DNA of 64,000 nucleotides from TMED14 sp963925545 (GTDB taxonomy: Bacteria; Bacteroidota; Bacteroidia; Flavobacteriales; Schleiferiaceae): positions 1 through 64,000 of the forward strand of contig CAWUSA010000008.1 of assembly GCA_963925545.1 (NCBI GenBank), in the 5' to 3' direction. The position numbers were made by a program, and so were the translations under genes. The first letter of the stretch is position 1. Every line of letters starts with the position of its first letter. The notes beneath the pieces are model-generated. The model made no database searches. It worked only from the letters and a program-made list of their open reading frames with translations, and had not been told where the DNA came from. Below, one piece after another: positions 33,420 to 41,576 of the stretch.

Positions 33420-33596
33420 AGTAGGTTGACCAGCAGTTTAATGCTTGGTTAGGTAGTCTGCTACGCCATCATGGGTCGCGTTCATGCCACAATTATCTTT
33501 TCAAACCAGGGGGAATTACAGTACGCGCCTTGAAGCCGTGAATGGGTCAGTCTATGCCGCATTTGATTGGCCTTGACGAGTATGTCCCTGAAGTTG

Positions 33597-34307
33597 TCAA
33601 TGAAGCAGCGAGAGGGCGTAGCCTGAGAGCAGACCTACAACGACAATGACCCATGTGCGCCATGGCATGCGGTGGTCTTTTTGTAATTCAAATAGGATGG
33701 TAGAGGAAACATGCAGAAAAATACCCACAACCAATCCACCCACAAAGCTCTCCATGCCCGGCATGTCTGAAGGGATGAACCCGCCTAAGCCACCACCAAT
33801 GGGTGCTGCAATAGATAGTCCTATGATAGCAAAAATGATTTGCCGTACAGGGATGTTGCATTGCTTCAACCAGAAGGCAAGCAATGCCGCAATAGGAAGG
33901 TTGTGTACGGCCAATGAGATGGCATAAGGAAGGCGTTCAGTCACATCAAGGCTGAATAGCGGCAAGCCTTCAACCAATGAGTGGATCAGCAACCCGATAT
34001 ATGCTGGCCAGGGGTTGTTGTCATTGCTATGGATATGACCATGTTCAAGGCCTTTTGAGCTGCTGTCAAGGGCGAATTGCAGAAAGTAACCTAGCACGAT
34101 CCAAACGCCCCAAGGCAATCCACCTTCATGATCCTCATGTCCACTGTGTTCTGTAAGGTGCGGCAACCATAGGAAAACTGTGATGGCAAAGAGGAAGGCC
34201 CCCGAAAAGGCATTGCTTTTTTTCACCCATGTCATAGGCATGCGTTGACTACCTAAGTAGCCTCCTAGCCAGATGGGAACAATCAATAAGAACATGGGCC
34301 AGAGCAT
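33597..34307 (-). CDS. ZIP family divalent metal transporter
   Basis: 236 residues with about eight membrane helices. The His-rich loop HLTEHSGHEDHEGG lies between helices 2 and 3. The ZIP signature helices LLIHSLVEGLPLF and AVHNLPIAALLAF carry the metal-binding His, Glu and Asn, although the second helix lacks the usual ExxH. It is likely to import zinc or another divalent cation across the inner membrane. ATG at 34307 is exactly four bases after a perfect TAGATTTG. Confidence 0.87.
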   Translation of the reverse strand: MLWPMFLLIVPIWLGGYLGSQRMPMTWVKKSNAFSGAFLFAITVFLWLPHLTEHSGHEDHEGGLPWGVWIVLGYFLQFALDSSSKGLEHGHIHSNDNNPWPAYIGLLIHSLVEGLPLFSLDVTERLPYAISLAVHNLPIAALLAFWLKQCNIPVRQIIFAIIGLSIAAPIGGGLGGFIPSDMPGMESFVGGLVVGIFLHVSSTILFELQKDHRMPWRTWVIVVVGLLSGYALSLLH

Positions 34308-34311
34308 GGCG

Positions 34312-34319
34312 CAAATCTA
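34312..34319 (-). promoter_or_regulatory. -7 element for the ZIP transporter, leaderless
   Basis: TAGATTTG on the minus strand is a perfect TAnnTTTG and ends four bases (CGCC) before the ATG. It overlaps the stop of the preceding methyltransferase gene. Confidence 0.6.
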
Positions 34320-35036
34320 CAAGGCTTTCCTTCCGCCCGTGATCATGCGGGGAGAATCTTTGTGAAATGCTCCACCTAGGTAGTCGCCCCAGGTTGTCAG
34401 GGGTTCAAGGCCAGCTTCCCGGTACATGGCGTGAAAATCCCGCTCTGTCAGGCCATAGATCCGCTCCGAGAAGCGTTGTTCCACCAAGCCGTCGATGACA
34501 TGGATGTCTTTGATCACAAAGGGGCCATCCATGCGGCGTGTGAGGTTGAAGTCAATGCCATCAAGATGAATATTGCTAACGGGCTCAAGGGCCTGTTGCA
34601 CTTGCAGGATGTTCATGAAGTCAAATCGCATCCATCCGCCAGGCAACAGATGATCAGCTGCTAGTTTGATTACCAAGGCATGGCTTTCCAAGTCGTCAAA
34701 AAAACCAAAGGAGGTGAACCAATTCAAGATGGCATGGTAGGGACCAGGAGTGATGCCTTGAAGCATGTCTCCGGTTTGAAAATTCACATCAAGGCCTTGT
34801 TCTGCTGCGGTTAAACGAGCTTGAATGATGTTATCCTCACCCAAGTCCATGCCTGTAACGCTAATCCCTCGCCTTGCAAGGGGCCATGACATCCGTCCTT
34901 TGCCACACCCAAGGTCTAAAACCTTATTACCGGCCTGAAGATCTATCAAAGGCCAAAAGGCATCCATGGCTTCAACAGCTTCAGCCTCGGAGCGATGCTT
35001 GTACAGAATATGGTAATAGGGGGAGTTAAACCACAT
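34317..35036 (-). CDS. Class I SAM-dependent methyltransferase, unknown substrate
   Basis: 239 residues from the ATG that overlaps the TSUP permease stop (TGATG). An 86-residue in-frame extension is a shadow of the permease and was rejected. The Rossmann motif I is VLDLGCGKGRMSWPLARRG, with an acidic motif II in VTGMDLGEDNI and LNWFTSFGFFD in the post-III region. The substrate cannot be assigned; methyltransferases of this type in Bacteroidota act on small molecules or quinones. Coupled to the permease upstream. Confidence 0.85.
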   Translation of the reverse strand: MWFNSPYYHILYKHRSEAEAVEAMDAFWPLIDLQAGNKVLDLGCGKGRMSWPLARRGISVTGMDLGEDNIIQARLTAAEQGLDVNFQTGDMLQGITPGPYHAILNWFTSFGFFDDLESHALVIKLAADHLLPGGWMRFDFMNILQVQQALEPVSNIHLDGIDFNLTRRMDGPFVIKDIHVIDGLVEQRFSERIYGLTERDFHAMYREAGLEPLTTWGDYLGGAFHKDSPRMITGGRKAL

Positions 35037-35797
35037 CAGGTCAGGGCTTTGATAATTGCTTGCACGCTTCCAAATGTAACGACAGCAATAAGTAGGTAGC
35101 GAACATAAGGTTGAACCCGTGGCATGCGAACAAGGTAGCGAGCACCAATCCAAGAGCCGATCATGCCGCCTGCTGCAAGAATGAGTCCTGGTCGCCAAGC
35201 CATCAAATCGCTGCTGAAGTAGATGAATGCTGCAGGAACAGAAAGCACATTGGCCATGATGATTTTGATGACATTGCCATCGCGCATGCTCCATTTATCG
35301 ATCAAAACCAACACAATGAGCATCAAGACACCGATGCCCATTTGAACCACACCGCCATAGAAGCCGATGAGGAAGAAATAGAGCCAACTTTTCCAGCGGG
35401 GTTTGGGACGATCTAGCAGAGAGGCGCCAGACCACTTTGACTGTTTTGTTAAGATGGAAAACAGCATGCCTAGCATGACAATAGCAAGGAGCCATTCCAT
35501 GGCAGTCGCACCCATCCTTACCCCAATCAGACCGCCTATCAAGGTGCCCAACAGGGTGGGGAGGATGAGCTCTTTGCTGGATTTCAAGAGGTAATGCTTG
35601 CGCTTGGTTTTTGGTAGGCTTAGCCAAGAGACGATGACTGAGCCTAGGACTCCAATGCGGTTGGTGGCATTGGCAACAGCGCCGTCATAACCAGAGGCTA
35701 AAAGCAAGCCGACAGTGAGTGCTGACCCGTTGCCGGCAAGGGTGTTGATGATGCCTGCGACCAATCCGCCAAAAAAGAGTAAAACTTCCATGCCCAT
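35036..35797 (-). CDS. TSUP (TauE/SafE) family membrane permease
   Basis: 253 residues with about eight hydrophobic helices and two pseudo-repeats. Repeat one has GGLVAGIINTLAGNGSALTV, repeat two FLIGFYGGVVQMGIGVLML, both typical of TauE/SafE proteins that move sulfite, sulfonates or other organic anions. ATG at 35797 was chosen because a perfect TACCTTTG ends seven bases upstream; a longer frame would place coding sequence in the promoter. A second ATG lies two codons in. The methyltransferase follows with an overlap. Confidence 0.87.
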   Translation of the reverse strand: MGMEVLLFFGGLVAGIINTLAGNGSALTVGLLLASGYDGAVANATNRIGVLGSVIVSWLSLPKTKRKHYLLKSSKELILPTLLGTLIGGLIGVRMGATAMEWLLAIVMLGMLFSILTKQSKWSGASLLDRPKPRWKSWLYFFLIGFYGGVVQMGIGVLMLIVLVLIDKWSMRDGNVIKIIMANVLSVPAAFIYFSSDLMAWRPGLILAAGGMIGSWIGARYLVRMPRVQPYVRYLLIAVVTFGSVQAIIKALT

Positions 35798-35804
35798 GAG
35801 TCCG

Positions 35805-35831
35805 CAAAGGTAGGGGGCTATCTTACCTTTG
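35805..35831. promoter_or_regulatory. Back-to-back divergent -7 elements forming an inverted repeat
   Basis: CAAAGGTA (35805-35812) and TACCTTTG (35824-35831) are perfect inverted copies separated by 11 bases. The left one, read on the minus strand, is the -7 element of the TSUP permease. The right one is the -7 element of the lipoprotein gene. Polymerase bound at one should exclude the other. Confidence 0.6.
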
Positions 35832-35852
35832 AAATCCAACAATTGTCATGAA

Positions 35853-36218
35853 ATGAGAAAAGGATGGATCGCTTGCTTGATGCTGTGTGGGCTTTGGACT
35901 GCCTGTGAATCAATGCCTCAGTCAGAGGTTGATGACTCAACTATGCCCTACCAGGGCCTTTCAACGGTCATGGACACGTTGGAATTAGGCGCTACCAGAG
36001 TTTATGCCCTGTCTTACCATGTGCTTGCAAAGGATCAGGATGCAGAGGTTTTCATCAAGGTGTCGTTGGATCAAGAAAAACAGACCCATGCTGATAGCAT
36101 CTTTGAATTTGTACCTGCAGGCCAAGTCTTGCAAGGTCAGATGATCTTTGGCCAAGCCTATGTGTACCAGGGAGAAGCCAAACCAACAATCACTATTCAA
36201 ACAACCATCGTACAATGA
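35853..36218 (+). CDS. Small lipoprotein, unknown function
   Basis: 121 residues from MRKGWIACLMLCGLWTACES. This is a short signal with lipobox LWTAC (Cys at about 18), followed by a polar linker and a beta-rich domain (TRVYALSYHVLAKDQDAEVF, TITIQTTIVQ). I do not recognise the family. The frame is open for eight codons upstream from a TTG lying within the -7 element, which I discarded. It overlaps the following RlmL/K-like methylase by ATGA, so the two are co-translated. Confidence 0.75.
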   Translation: MRKGWIACLMLCGLWTACESMPQSEVDDSTMPYQGLSTVMDTLELGATRVYALSYHVLAKDQDAEVFIKVSLDQEKQTHADSIFEFVPAGQVLQGQMIFGQAYVYQGEAKPTITIQTTIVQ

Positions 36219-37360
36219 TTCAAATCGCATCCCCCCAAGAAGACGAGGTATTCATCGCAAAAACCCTGATGGGAATGGAGGACGTCCTTCGTGATGAGCT
36301 ATTAAAAATTGGCGCAAGAGATATTCACGTCATGCGTCGTGCCGTGCAATTCAAAGGTGACCTAGGCTTTTTGTACAAGGCAAATCTCTGTTTGGGGTCT
36401 GCACTTCGAATTCTTTGGTCCATTGCGCATTTATCTGCAGAGGATGGTGACGAACTGCGCGACAAGGTCAGAGAGATTCCGTGGGAAAACTACTTTGATG
36501 TGGACAAGACAATTGCTGTTTACGCAGTGGGAAGTCATCCAGGCATCAACCACACAGGCATGGCTGCCTTGTTGGTGAAGGATGGGATTGCTGATCGATT
36601 CAGAGACGTAATGGACAAACGACCCAATGTGGACAGGGAGAATCCCGATGTGCGCATTGAGCTTTTCCTTAACCGACGCCAATGCATCGTCAGTTTGGAT
36701 GCATCTGGTGAGAGCTTGCATCGTCGCGGTTACCGTCAGGACATGGGCCCTGCGCCCATGTCAGAGGTTCTAGCCAATGGTTTGGTTCGACTGACGGGTT
36801 ACCGTGGGGACTACACCTTTATGGACGGCATGACGGGTTCTGGAACCCTAGCCATTGAAGCTGCCATTATTGCGGACCAGCTACCTCCGGGAATTTACCG
36901 CAAGCGATTTGCCTTCACGCAGTGGTCCTGTTATGACAAGGAGCTGCATGCGGCCATTGAGGCCTCATCCTTGAAGCGGATCTCCGAGCGTTCGCTCAAG
37001 ATTGTAGCCTGTGACCTTGGCGATTTATCAGCTGCTAAAACCAATGCGACAGCAGCCTTGGTTGATGAGCGGATTGAATGGCAGTCCATGGACTTCTTCG
37101 ATTCCAAGCCGCCTACAGAACGAGGTATTTTGGTGTTAAACCCACCCTATGGCCACAAGATGGAGGTGGATGTGGATGACATGTATTCAAGCATTGGTGC
37201 GCATTTGAAGAAAGCCTACAAAGGATGGACTGCCTGGGTGGTTATTCCCAGTGAAACTGCGGATCGGGCCATAGGCATGAGAGCTAGTCTCCGGTACCAA
37301 TTCATGAACGGTGACATCGATTGTGATTGGGCTCAGTATGAAATTTTTGAAGGTAGCTGA
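36215..37360 (+). CDS. THUMP-domain rRNA guanine-N2-methyltransferase, RlmL/RlmK N-part type
   Basis: 381 residues. A THUMP RNA-binding region (about 15-160) is followed by a Rossmann methyltransferase with DGMTGSGTLAIEAA (motif I) and LVLNPPYGHKM (motif IV, the NPPY catalytic loop). This architecture equals the N-terminal half of E. coli RlmL (RlmKL), which makes m2G2445 in 23S rRNA; older annotations call it an N6-adenine DNA methylase. Start ATG overlaps the lipoprotein stop. PriA follows after 15 bases. Confidence 0.9.
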   Translation: MIQIASPQEDEVFIAKTLMGMEDVLRDELLKIGARDIHVMRRAVQFKGDLGFLYKANLCLGSALRILWSIAHLSAEDGDELRDKVREIPWENYFDVDKTIAVYAVGSHPGINHTGMAALLVKDGIADRFRDVMDKRPNVDRENPDVRIELFLNRRQCIVSLDASGESLHRRGYRQDMGPAPMSEVLANGLVRLTGYRGDYTFMDGMTGSGTLAIEAAIIADQLPPGIYRKRFAFTQWSCYDKELHAAIEASSLKRISERSLKIVACDLGDLSAAKTNATAALVDERIEWQSMDFFDSKPPTERGILVLNPPYGHKMEVDVDDMYSSIGAHLKKAYKGWTAWVVIPSETADRAIGMRASLRYQFMNGDIDCDWAQYEIFEGS

Positions 37361-37375
37361 TCCAACGATGATGCA

Positions 37376-39670
37376 ATGAGCCTTTTCGTCACATACTGGG
37401 TGGATGTCATCCTACCATTGCCTGTGCATAGTGCATTCACTTATGCATGGGAAGGCGAGATAAAGCCTCAGCCAGGTCTTCGTGTGAATGTGTCATTTGG
37501 CCGCCAATCATGTGTCATGGCTGTTGTGGTGGCCGTTCGAGAGACCTGTCCGAAGGGCATGGAGGTGAAGCCTATTTTGAAGGTGCTGGATACTTACCCC
37601 CGGATCACTATAGATCAACTCGATCAATGGCGCTGGATGTCATCATACTACATGTGCCCTCCGGGACAGGTAATGGCTGCTGCGCTTCCTGCTTTTTTTA
37701 AGCCAGGACCTGAGGATGAGGGCCCCTTCCGCATCAGTGATGGCAAGACGGCTCATCTTCGGTGGCACTTGTTGAAATCAGAGGACGGTGGTATCAGCAA
37801 GGCCTTTGAGGGTTTGAGCCGGGCGCCAGCGCAAGCCAAGTTGCTTTTAGGGTACTTCCAGATCGCCATGGAGTGGGAGGAGGCAGACGACGATCGATAC
37901 CCATGGGTGGCTCGCAAAGATTTGATGGACGCAACCAACGGGAGTGCTCCGCAGGTGCATGCCTTGATTGGTAAAGGCTTGTTAGAGGTGAGTGACCGAC
38001 TGCCGGTGCAGTTGTTAGACCCCAATAGAGCAGCCATTCCCTTGCCAGATTTAAGTGACAATCAATCCATTGCACACCAAGGTATTCTAGAAGGCTTGAC
38101 CCGTCAGCAACCGGTTCTGCTTCACGGTGTGACTGGCTCTGGCAAGACGGAGATTTATTTGCATTTGATCACCAAGGCCATAGAGTCTGGCCAGCATGCC
38201 CTGTTGATGGTGCCAGAAATAGCCTTGACAGTGCAGCTGCAACGACGCATCCATGAAGCCATAGGAATGGATCGCGTGAGGCTTTACCACAGCAAGATTT
38301 CAGAATCAGCAAGAAGGGATTTGTGGGAGCATTTACTCAACCCTGATGCTGAACCCATTGTGGTTCTAGGTGCCCGCTCAAGCATATTTCTCCCTTTCAA
38401 AGACTTGGGACTCATTGTCATTGATGAGGAGCACGAGGTGAGCTACAAGCAACATGATCCAGCCCCTCGCTACCACGCCCGGGATTGTGCATTGTGGATG
38501 GCCAGGCAGATGGGGGCAGGCATTGTTTTAGGTTCTGCCACGCCGTCCATGGAGTCCTTTCACCATGCACAGGAAGGGAAATACCATTTGGTGGCACTGA
38601 ATGAGCGATTCTCTGGCACTGATTTGCCTGAAATCAAGGTGTTGAATTTGGCAAAGGCCATGTCATTGGACCAGATGCATGGCCCTTTGATTGGCGAGGC
38701 CAGGCAGGCAGCCAGTCAAGCCATAACCGCAGGCAATCAAGTCTTGGTTTTCCGCAACAGAAGGGGCTATTCACCCACCATGATTTGTCAGAACTGCGGG
38801 TTCACAGAGTCATGTGATTATTGTGACGTGAGCATGACCTATCACAAGCAAGGGCATGAACTGCGTTGCCATTATTGTGGCACGGGGTACCGACCCCATG
38901 ACCGTTGCAGCAACTGCAACCATTCGGCTTGGATGACCAAGGGAACAGGGACGGAGCGCATTGAGGAGGACATGGCTGAACTCTTCCCCACTGCACGATT
39001 GCTCAGGATTGACTCCGACAGCACAAGGAAAAAGCAATCCTTGAGCCAATTCGTTGCCTGGCTAGAGTCTGGCGAGGTGGACATGGTCATAGGAACGCAA
39101 ATTCTCGGGAAAGGCCTGGATGTGTCAGGCATGGCATTGGCCATCATCTTAGATGCTGATGTGTTATTGCAATGGCCAGACTTCAGGGCCTTTGAAAGGG
39201 CTTATCAGATGCTCACCCAGGTGGCTGGAAGAACAGGTAGACGTCAAACGCAAGGCAAGGTTTTTATTCAGAGCTACACACCCGATCACCCCATCCTGGA
39301 TCATGTCATCAAGGGCAGTTACCAAGCCATGGCTGAGGACGTGTTGAAGGACCGAAAGGCGCACCATTACCCACCCTTTGTGCGGCTTGTAAGGTTGGAG
39401 CTGAGGCATAAGCAAGCAAACAGGGTCAGGGAGGCGGCTTTGGTGCTGGTTGAGCGACTCAGCGAAGCTGTCGGTGGCGGTGTTCTTGGACCTGATGCAC
39501 CAAGCATTGCAAGGATCAAAAATCATTACTTGCAGCATGTGTGGGTGAAGCTGTCAACAACTGGTAACCCCAAGCACATCAAGTTGAAGATTCGAAACAC
39601 CATAAATGGGTTACAAAGTCAGCCTGATTACCGAAGCGTAAAGGTCGTTATGGACGTGGATCCGCAGTAG
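37376..39670 (+). CDS. priA: Primosomal replication restart helicase PriA
   Basis: 764 residues. An N-terminal 3'-DNA-end binding domain (WVDVILPLPVHSAFTYAW) is followed by a superfamily 2 helicase with Walker A GVTGSGKTEIY, the IDEEHEVSYKQ Walker B box and GSATPSMES. Zinc-binding Cys pairs CQNCG, CDYC, CHYC and CSNC lie in one block. The C-terminal helicase lobe has GTQILGKGLD and QVAGRTGR. PriA reloads the replisome at stalled forks. Start ATG lies 15 bases after the methylase stop. Confidence 0.96.
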   Translation: MSLFVTYWVDVILPLPVHSAFTYAWEGEIKPQPGLRVNVSFGRQSCVMAVVVAVRETCPKGMEVKPILKVLDTYPRITIDQLDQWRWMSSYYMCPPGQVMAAALPAFFKPGPEDEGPFRISDGKTAHLRWHLLKSEDGGISKAFEGLSRAPAQAKLLLGYFQIAMEWEEADDDRYPWVARKDLMDATNGSAPQVHALIGKGLLEVSDRLPVQLLDPNRAAIPLPDLSDNQSIAHQGILEGLTRQQPVLLHGVTGSGKTEIYLHLITKAIESGQHALLMVPEIALTVQLQRRIHEAIGMDRVRLYHSKISESARRDLWEHLLNPDAEPIVVLGARSSIFLPFKDLGLIVIDEEHEVSYKQHDPAPRYHARDCALWMARQMGAGIVLGSATPSMESFHHAQEGKYHLVALNERFSGTDLPEIKVLNLAKAMSLDQMHGPLIGEARQAASQAITAGNQVLVFRNRRGYSPTMICQNCGFTESCDYCDVSMTYHKQGHELRCHYCGTGYRPHDRCSNCNHSAWMTKGTGTERIEEDMAELFPTARLLRIDSDSTRKKQSLSQFVAWLESGEVDMVIGTQILGKGLDVSGMALAIILDADVLLQWPDFRAFERAYQMLTQVAGRTGRRQTQGKVFIQSYTPDHPILDHVIKGSYQAMAEDVLKDRKAHHYPPFVRLVRLELRHKQANRVREAALVLVERLSEAVGGGVLGPDAPSIARIKNHYLQHVWVKLSTTGNPKHIKLKIRNTINGLQSQPDYRSVKVVMDVDPQ

Positions 39671-39712
39671 GCTGTTAGTCTGGAATTAAGTCAAGACTGA
39701 GCTATGATGCCA

Positions 39713-39976
39713 TCATTGTCCCTTTTTGGACTGCTTCTGACGGATACGATCCATTTCAGCTTCAATCAAAAACTCTTCATTCAGGAAATAGGCATTGAAT
39801 CCATGAATAGCCAGGCCAACACCCCAACCCATGGTTGGCCATATAGCCCACCAAGTGTCATCGGTGGTAAACCAATTGAGTACCCATAAAAAAGTCATCA
39901 CGGGGATTTAGGTGGCCAGGTGGATCTTGAAGGCAATGCGTTCTTTGGCCATGTGGCGAATTTCGTTCTCAGTCAT
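39713..39976 (-). pseudogene. 2TM-domain protein gene split by an in-frame TAA
   Basis: The intact frame would start at the ATG at 39976 (MTENEIRHMAKERIAFKIHLAT), but codon 23 is TAA (39910-39908). The frame then continues as IPVMTFLWVLNWFTTDDTWW to a second hydrophobic hairpin (WAIWPTMGWGVGLAIHGFNA) and a charged tail. Both halves together match the 2TM domain: a basic helix, two membrane helices and a basic tail; family members have Tyr or a similar residue where the stop falls. Causes could be a real nonsense mutation, readthrough, restart at the GTG/ATG just after the stop (61-62 residues), or a sequencing error. The start overlaps the pseudouridine synthase stop by 8 bases. Confidence 0.7.
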
Positions 39977-40670
39977 GGAGGGGTTTTTTAAGGGCTTTCA
40001 TGTTGGGCGGTGCGATATGCCAAATGCCTTGTTTTGGGGGTGATGCGCTGAGGCTCACAAGGTCTTTCAAGGTTGGGTGGTTGAAAGCGATTGACTGCGC
40101 GTGCAGCCCGATGCTGTTGTCCTTGTTGCCTCGCCGGGCACCGTATTTCACATCACCTTGAACAGGGTGCCCAATTTTTGCCAGTTGGCATCGAATCTGG
40201 TGATGTCTGCCGGTCTCTAGGGTCACGGCCAACAGGCTGTATTTGTCCACTCGATGCATGACCTCATAGCTGAGTACAGCTTTTTTTGCCTGAGGAGTCA
40301 TTGAAACAAAGCTCTTGTTGCGATTGCCATCGCGAAGGAGCATGTGTTCAAGCCGTGCCTTGTCATCAGCCACATGGCCTTCCACCAATGCCCAATACGA
40401 TTTTTTCACTTCCCTGTTGGCAAACTGCGCATTCAACCGGGCCAATGCCTTGGATGTTTTCGCCAACACCACAAGGCCTGAAGTGGGGCGATCCAGTCGG
40501 TGCACGACACCGATGAATGCCTTGCCAGACTTGTTGTGACGCTTTGCTACATCCAATTCAGCCCAGTCCTTCAAACAGGGGTCGCCAGTTTTATCGCCCT
40601 GCACAAGCAGGCCAGCAGGCTTATTGACGACCAACAGGTGGTTGTCCTCAAAAAGGATGGTAGGCTTCAT
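39969..40670 (-). CDS. RluA-family RNA pseudouridine synthase
   Basis: 233 residues with no S4 domain. The catalytic Asp lies in VVHRLDRPTSGLVVLAKT, with the KKSYWALVEG and TGRHHQIRCQLAKIGHPVQGD motifs downstream. The family isomerises uridine in rRNA or tRNA; the target (RluA, RluC/D or TruC type) is not decidable by eye. It lies 17 bases after panB on the same strand, with the broken 2TM gene overlapping its end. Confidence 0.9.
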   Translation of the reverse strand: MKPTILFEDNHLLVVNKPAGLLVQGDKTGDPCLKDWAELDVAKRHNKSGKAFIGVVHRLDRPTSGLVVLAKTSKALARLNAQFANREVKKSYWALVEGHVADDKARLEHMLLRDGNRNKSFVSMTPQAKKAVLSYEVMHRVDKYSLLAVTLETGRHHQIRCQLAKIGHPVQGDVKYGARRGNKDNSIGLHAQSIAFNHPTLKDLVSLSASPPKQGIWHIAPPNMKALKKPLHD

Positions 40671-40687
40671 CTGGTATTAATATAGAA

Positions 40688-41506
40688 TCAGTAGGACTCA
40701 TCCTTTGAAGGGAAGTCATGTGACTTCACATCGCCTACATAGCTGTTGACTGCGCCTTGGATGGATTCAGACAAATTGAGGTAGCGTCTCAGGAAACGTG
40801 GACTGAACTCCGTGTTCATCCCTAGCATGTCATGTAGTACCAACACCTGACCATCCACGTCGGGTCCAGCACCAATGCCAATGGTTGGTATATGCAGGGA
40901 CTCACTAACCACCTTTGCCAATTGTGATGGGATTTTTTCCAGAACGATGGCAAAGCAGCCTGCGGCCTGCAAGGCCAGGGCATCTTCTTTGAGGCGCTTA
41001 GCCTCCTCTTCCTCTTTTGCGCGAACCGTGTAAGTGCCAAACTGGTAAATGCTTTGCGGGGTTAGACCCAAGTGGCCCATCACAGGGATGCCTGCACCCA
41101 CAATGCGTGTCACGCTGTCCATGACAGTGCGTCCACCTTCAAGTTTGACTGAATGGCCGCCGGTTTCTTTCATGATGCGAATGGAAGAGTTTAAGGCCTC
41201 TGTAGGGTTTCCTTGGTAAGAGCCAAAAGGTAGATCCACCACAACCAGGGCGCGATCAACTGCCCTTACGACAGAGCTTGCATGGTCAATCATTTGATCC
41301 AAGGTGATTGGCAAGGTGGTTTCATGCCCAGCCATCACATTGCTCGCTGAATCCCCCACCAAAATGACATCGATGCCACCCTTATCTACCAATCCCGCCA
41401 GGGTGAAGTCATAAGCTGTTAGCATGGCGATTTTTTCACCGTTCCTTTTCATGTCAGCCAGGCTGTGAGTGGTGACTTTCTTGTAGTTTTTCTTTGCTGT
41501 AGACAT
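40688..41506 (-). CDS. panB: 3-methyl-2-oxobutanoate hydroxymethyltransferase
   Basis: 272 residues. PanB makes ketopantoate for pantothenate and coenzyme A. The TIM-barrel motifs MLTAYDFTLAGLVD, DVILVGDSASNVMAGHETT and VKLEGG (metal and substrate sites) and the GIGAGPDVDGQVLVLHDMLG block are intact. The ATG at 41506 gives the family-like N-terminus; an in-frame start further out lies upstream of the -7 element TACTTTTG. Leader about 15-19 bases. Confidence 0.95.
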   Translation of the reverse strand: MSTAKKNYKKVTTHSLADMKRNGEKIAMLTAYDFTLAGLVDKGGIDVILVGDSASNVMAGHETTLPITLDQMIDHASSVVRAVDRALVVVDLPFGSYQGNPTEALNSSIRIMKETGGHSVKLEGGRTVMDSVTRIVGAGIPVMGHLGLTPQSIYQFGTYTVRAKEEEEAKRLKEDALALQAAGCFAIVLEKIPSQLAKVVSESLHIPTIGIGAGPDVDGQVLVLHDMLGMNTEFSPRFLRRYLNLSESIQGAVNSYVGDVKSHDFPSKDESY

Positions 41507-41525
41507 GTGGTCGTTGAATTTGGCA

Positions 41526-41533
41526 CAAAAGTA
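41526..41533 (-). promoter_or_regulatory. -7 element for panB
   Basis: TACTTTTG on the minus strand is a perfect TAnnTTTG, 19 bases before the panB ATG. It is divergent from the lipoprotein promoter at 41565. Confidence 0.5.
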
Positions 41534-41543
41534 CCACCTTCCA

Positions 41544-41572
41544 TTGACAGAGCCTATTGCCAACTATCTTTG
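41544..41572 (+). promoter_or_regulatory. Promoter of the DUF4249-like lipoprotein, leaderless
   Basis: TTG (41544-41546), an 18-base spacer and TATCTTTG (41565-41572) form a -33/-7 pair. The ATG follows after exactly four bases (GCCC). Confidence 0.6.
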
Positions 41573-41576
41573 GCCC

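Noticed and set aside
35037..35294. 86-residue N-terminal extension of the methyltransferase frame
   Set aside because: It lies wholly inside the TSUP permease gene, is Cys/His-rich without domain character, and the TGATG junction gives a better start at 35036.
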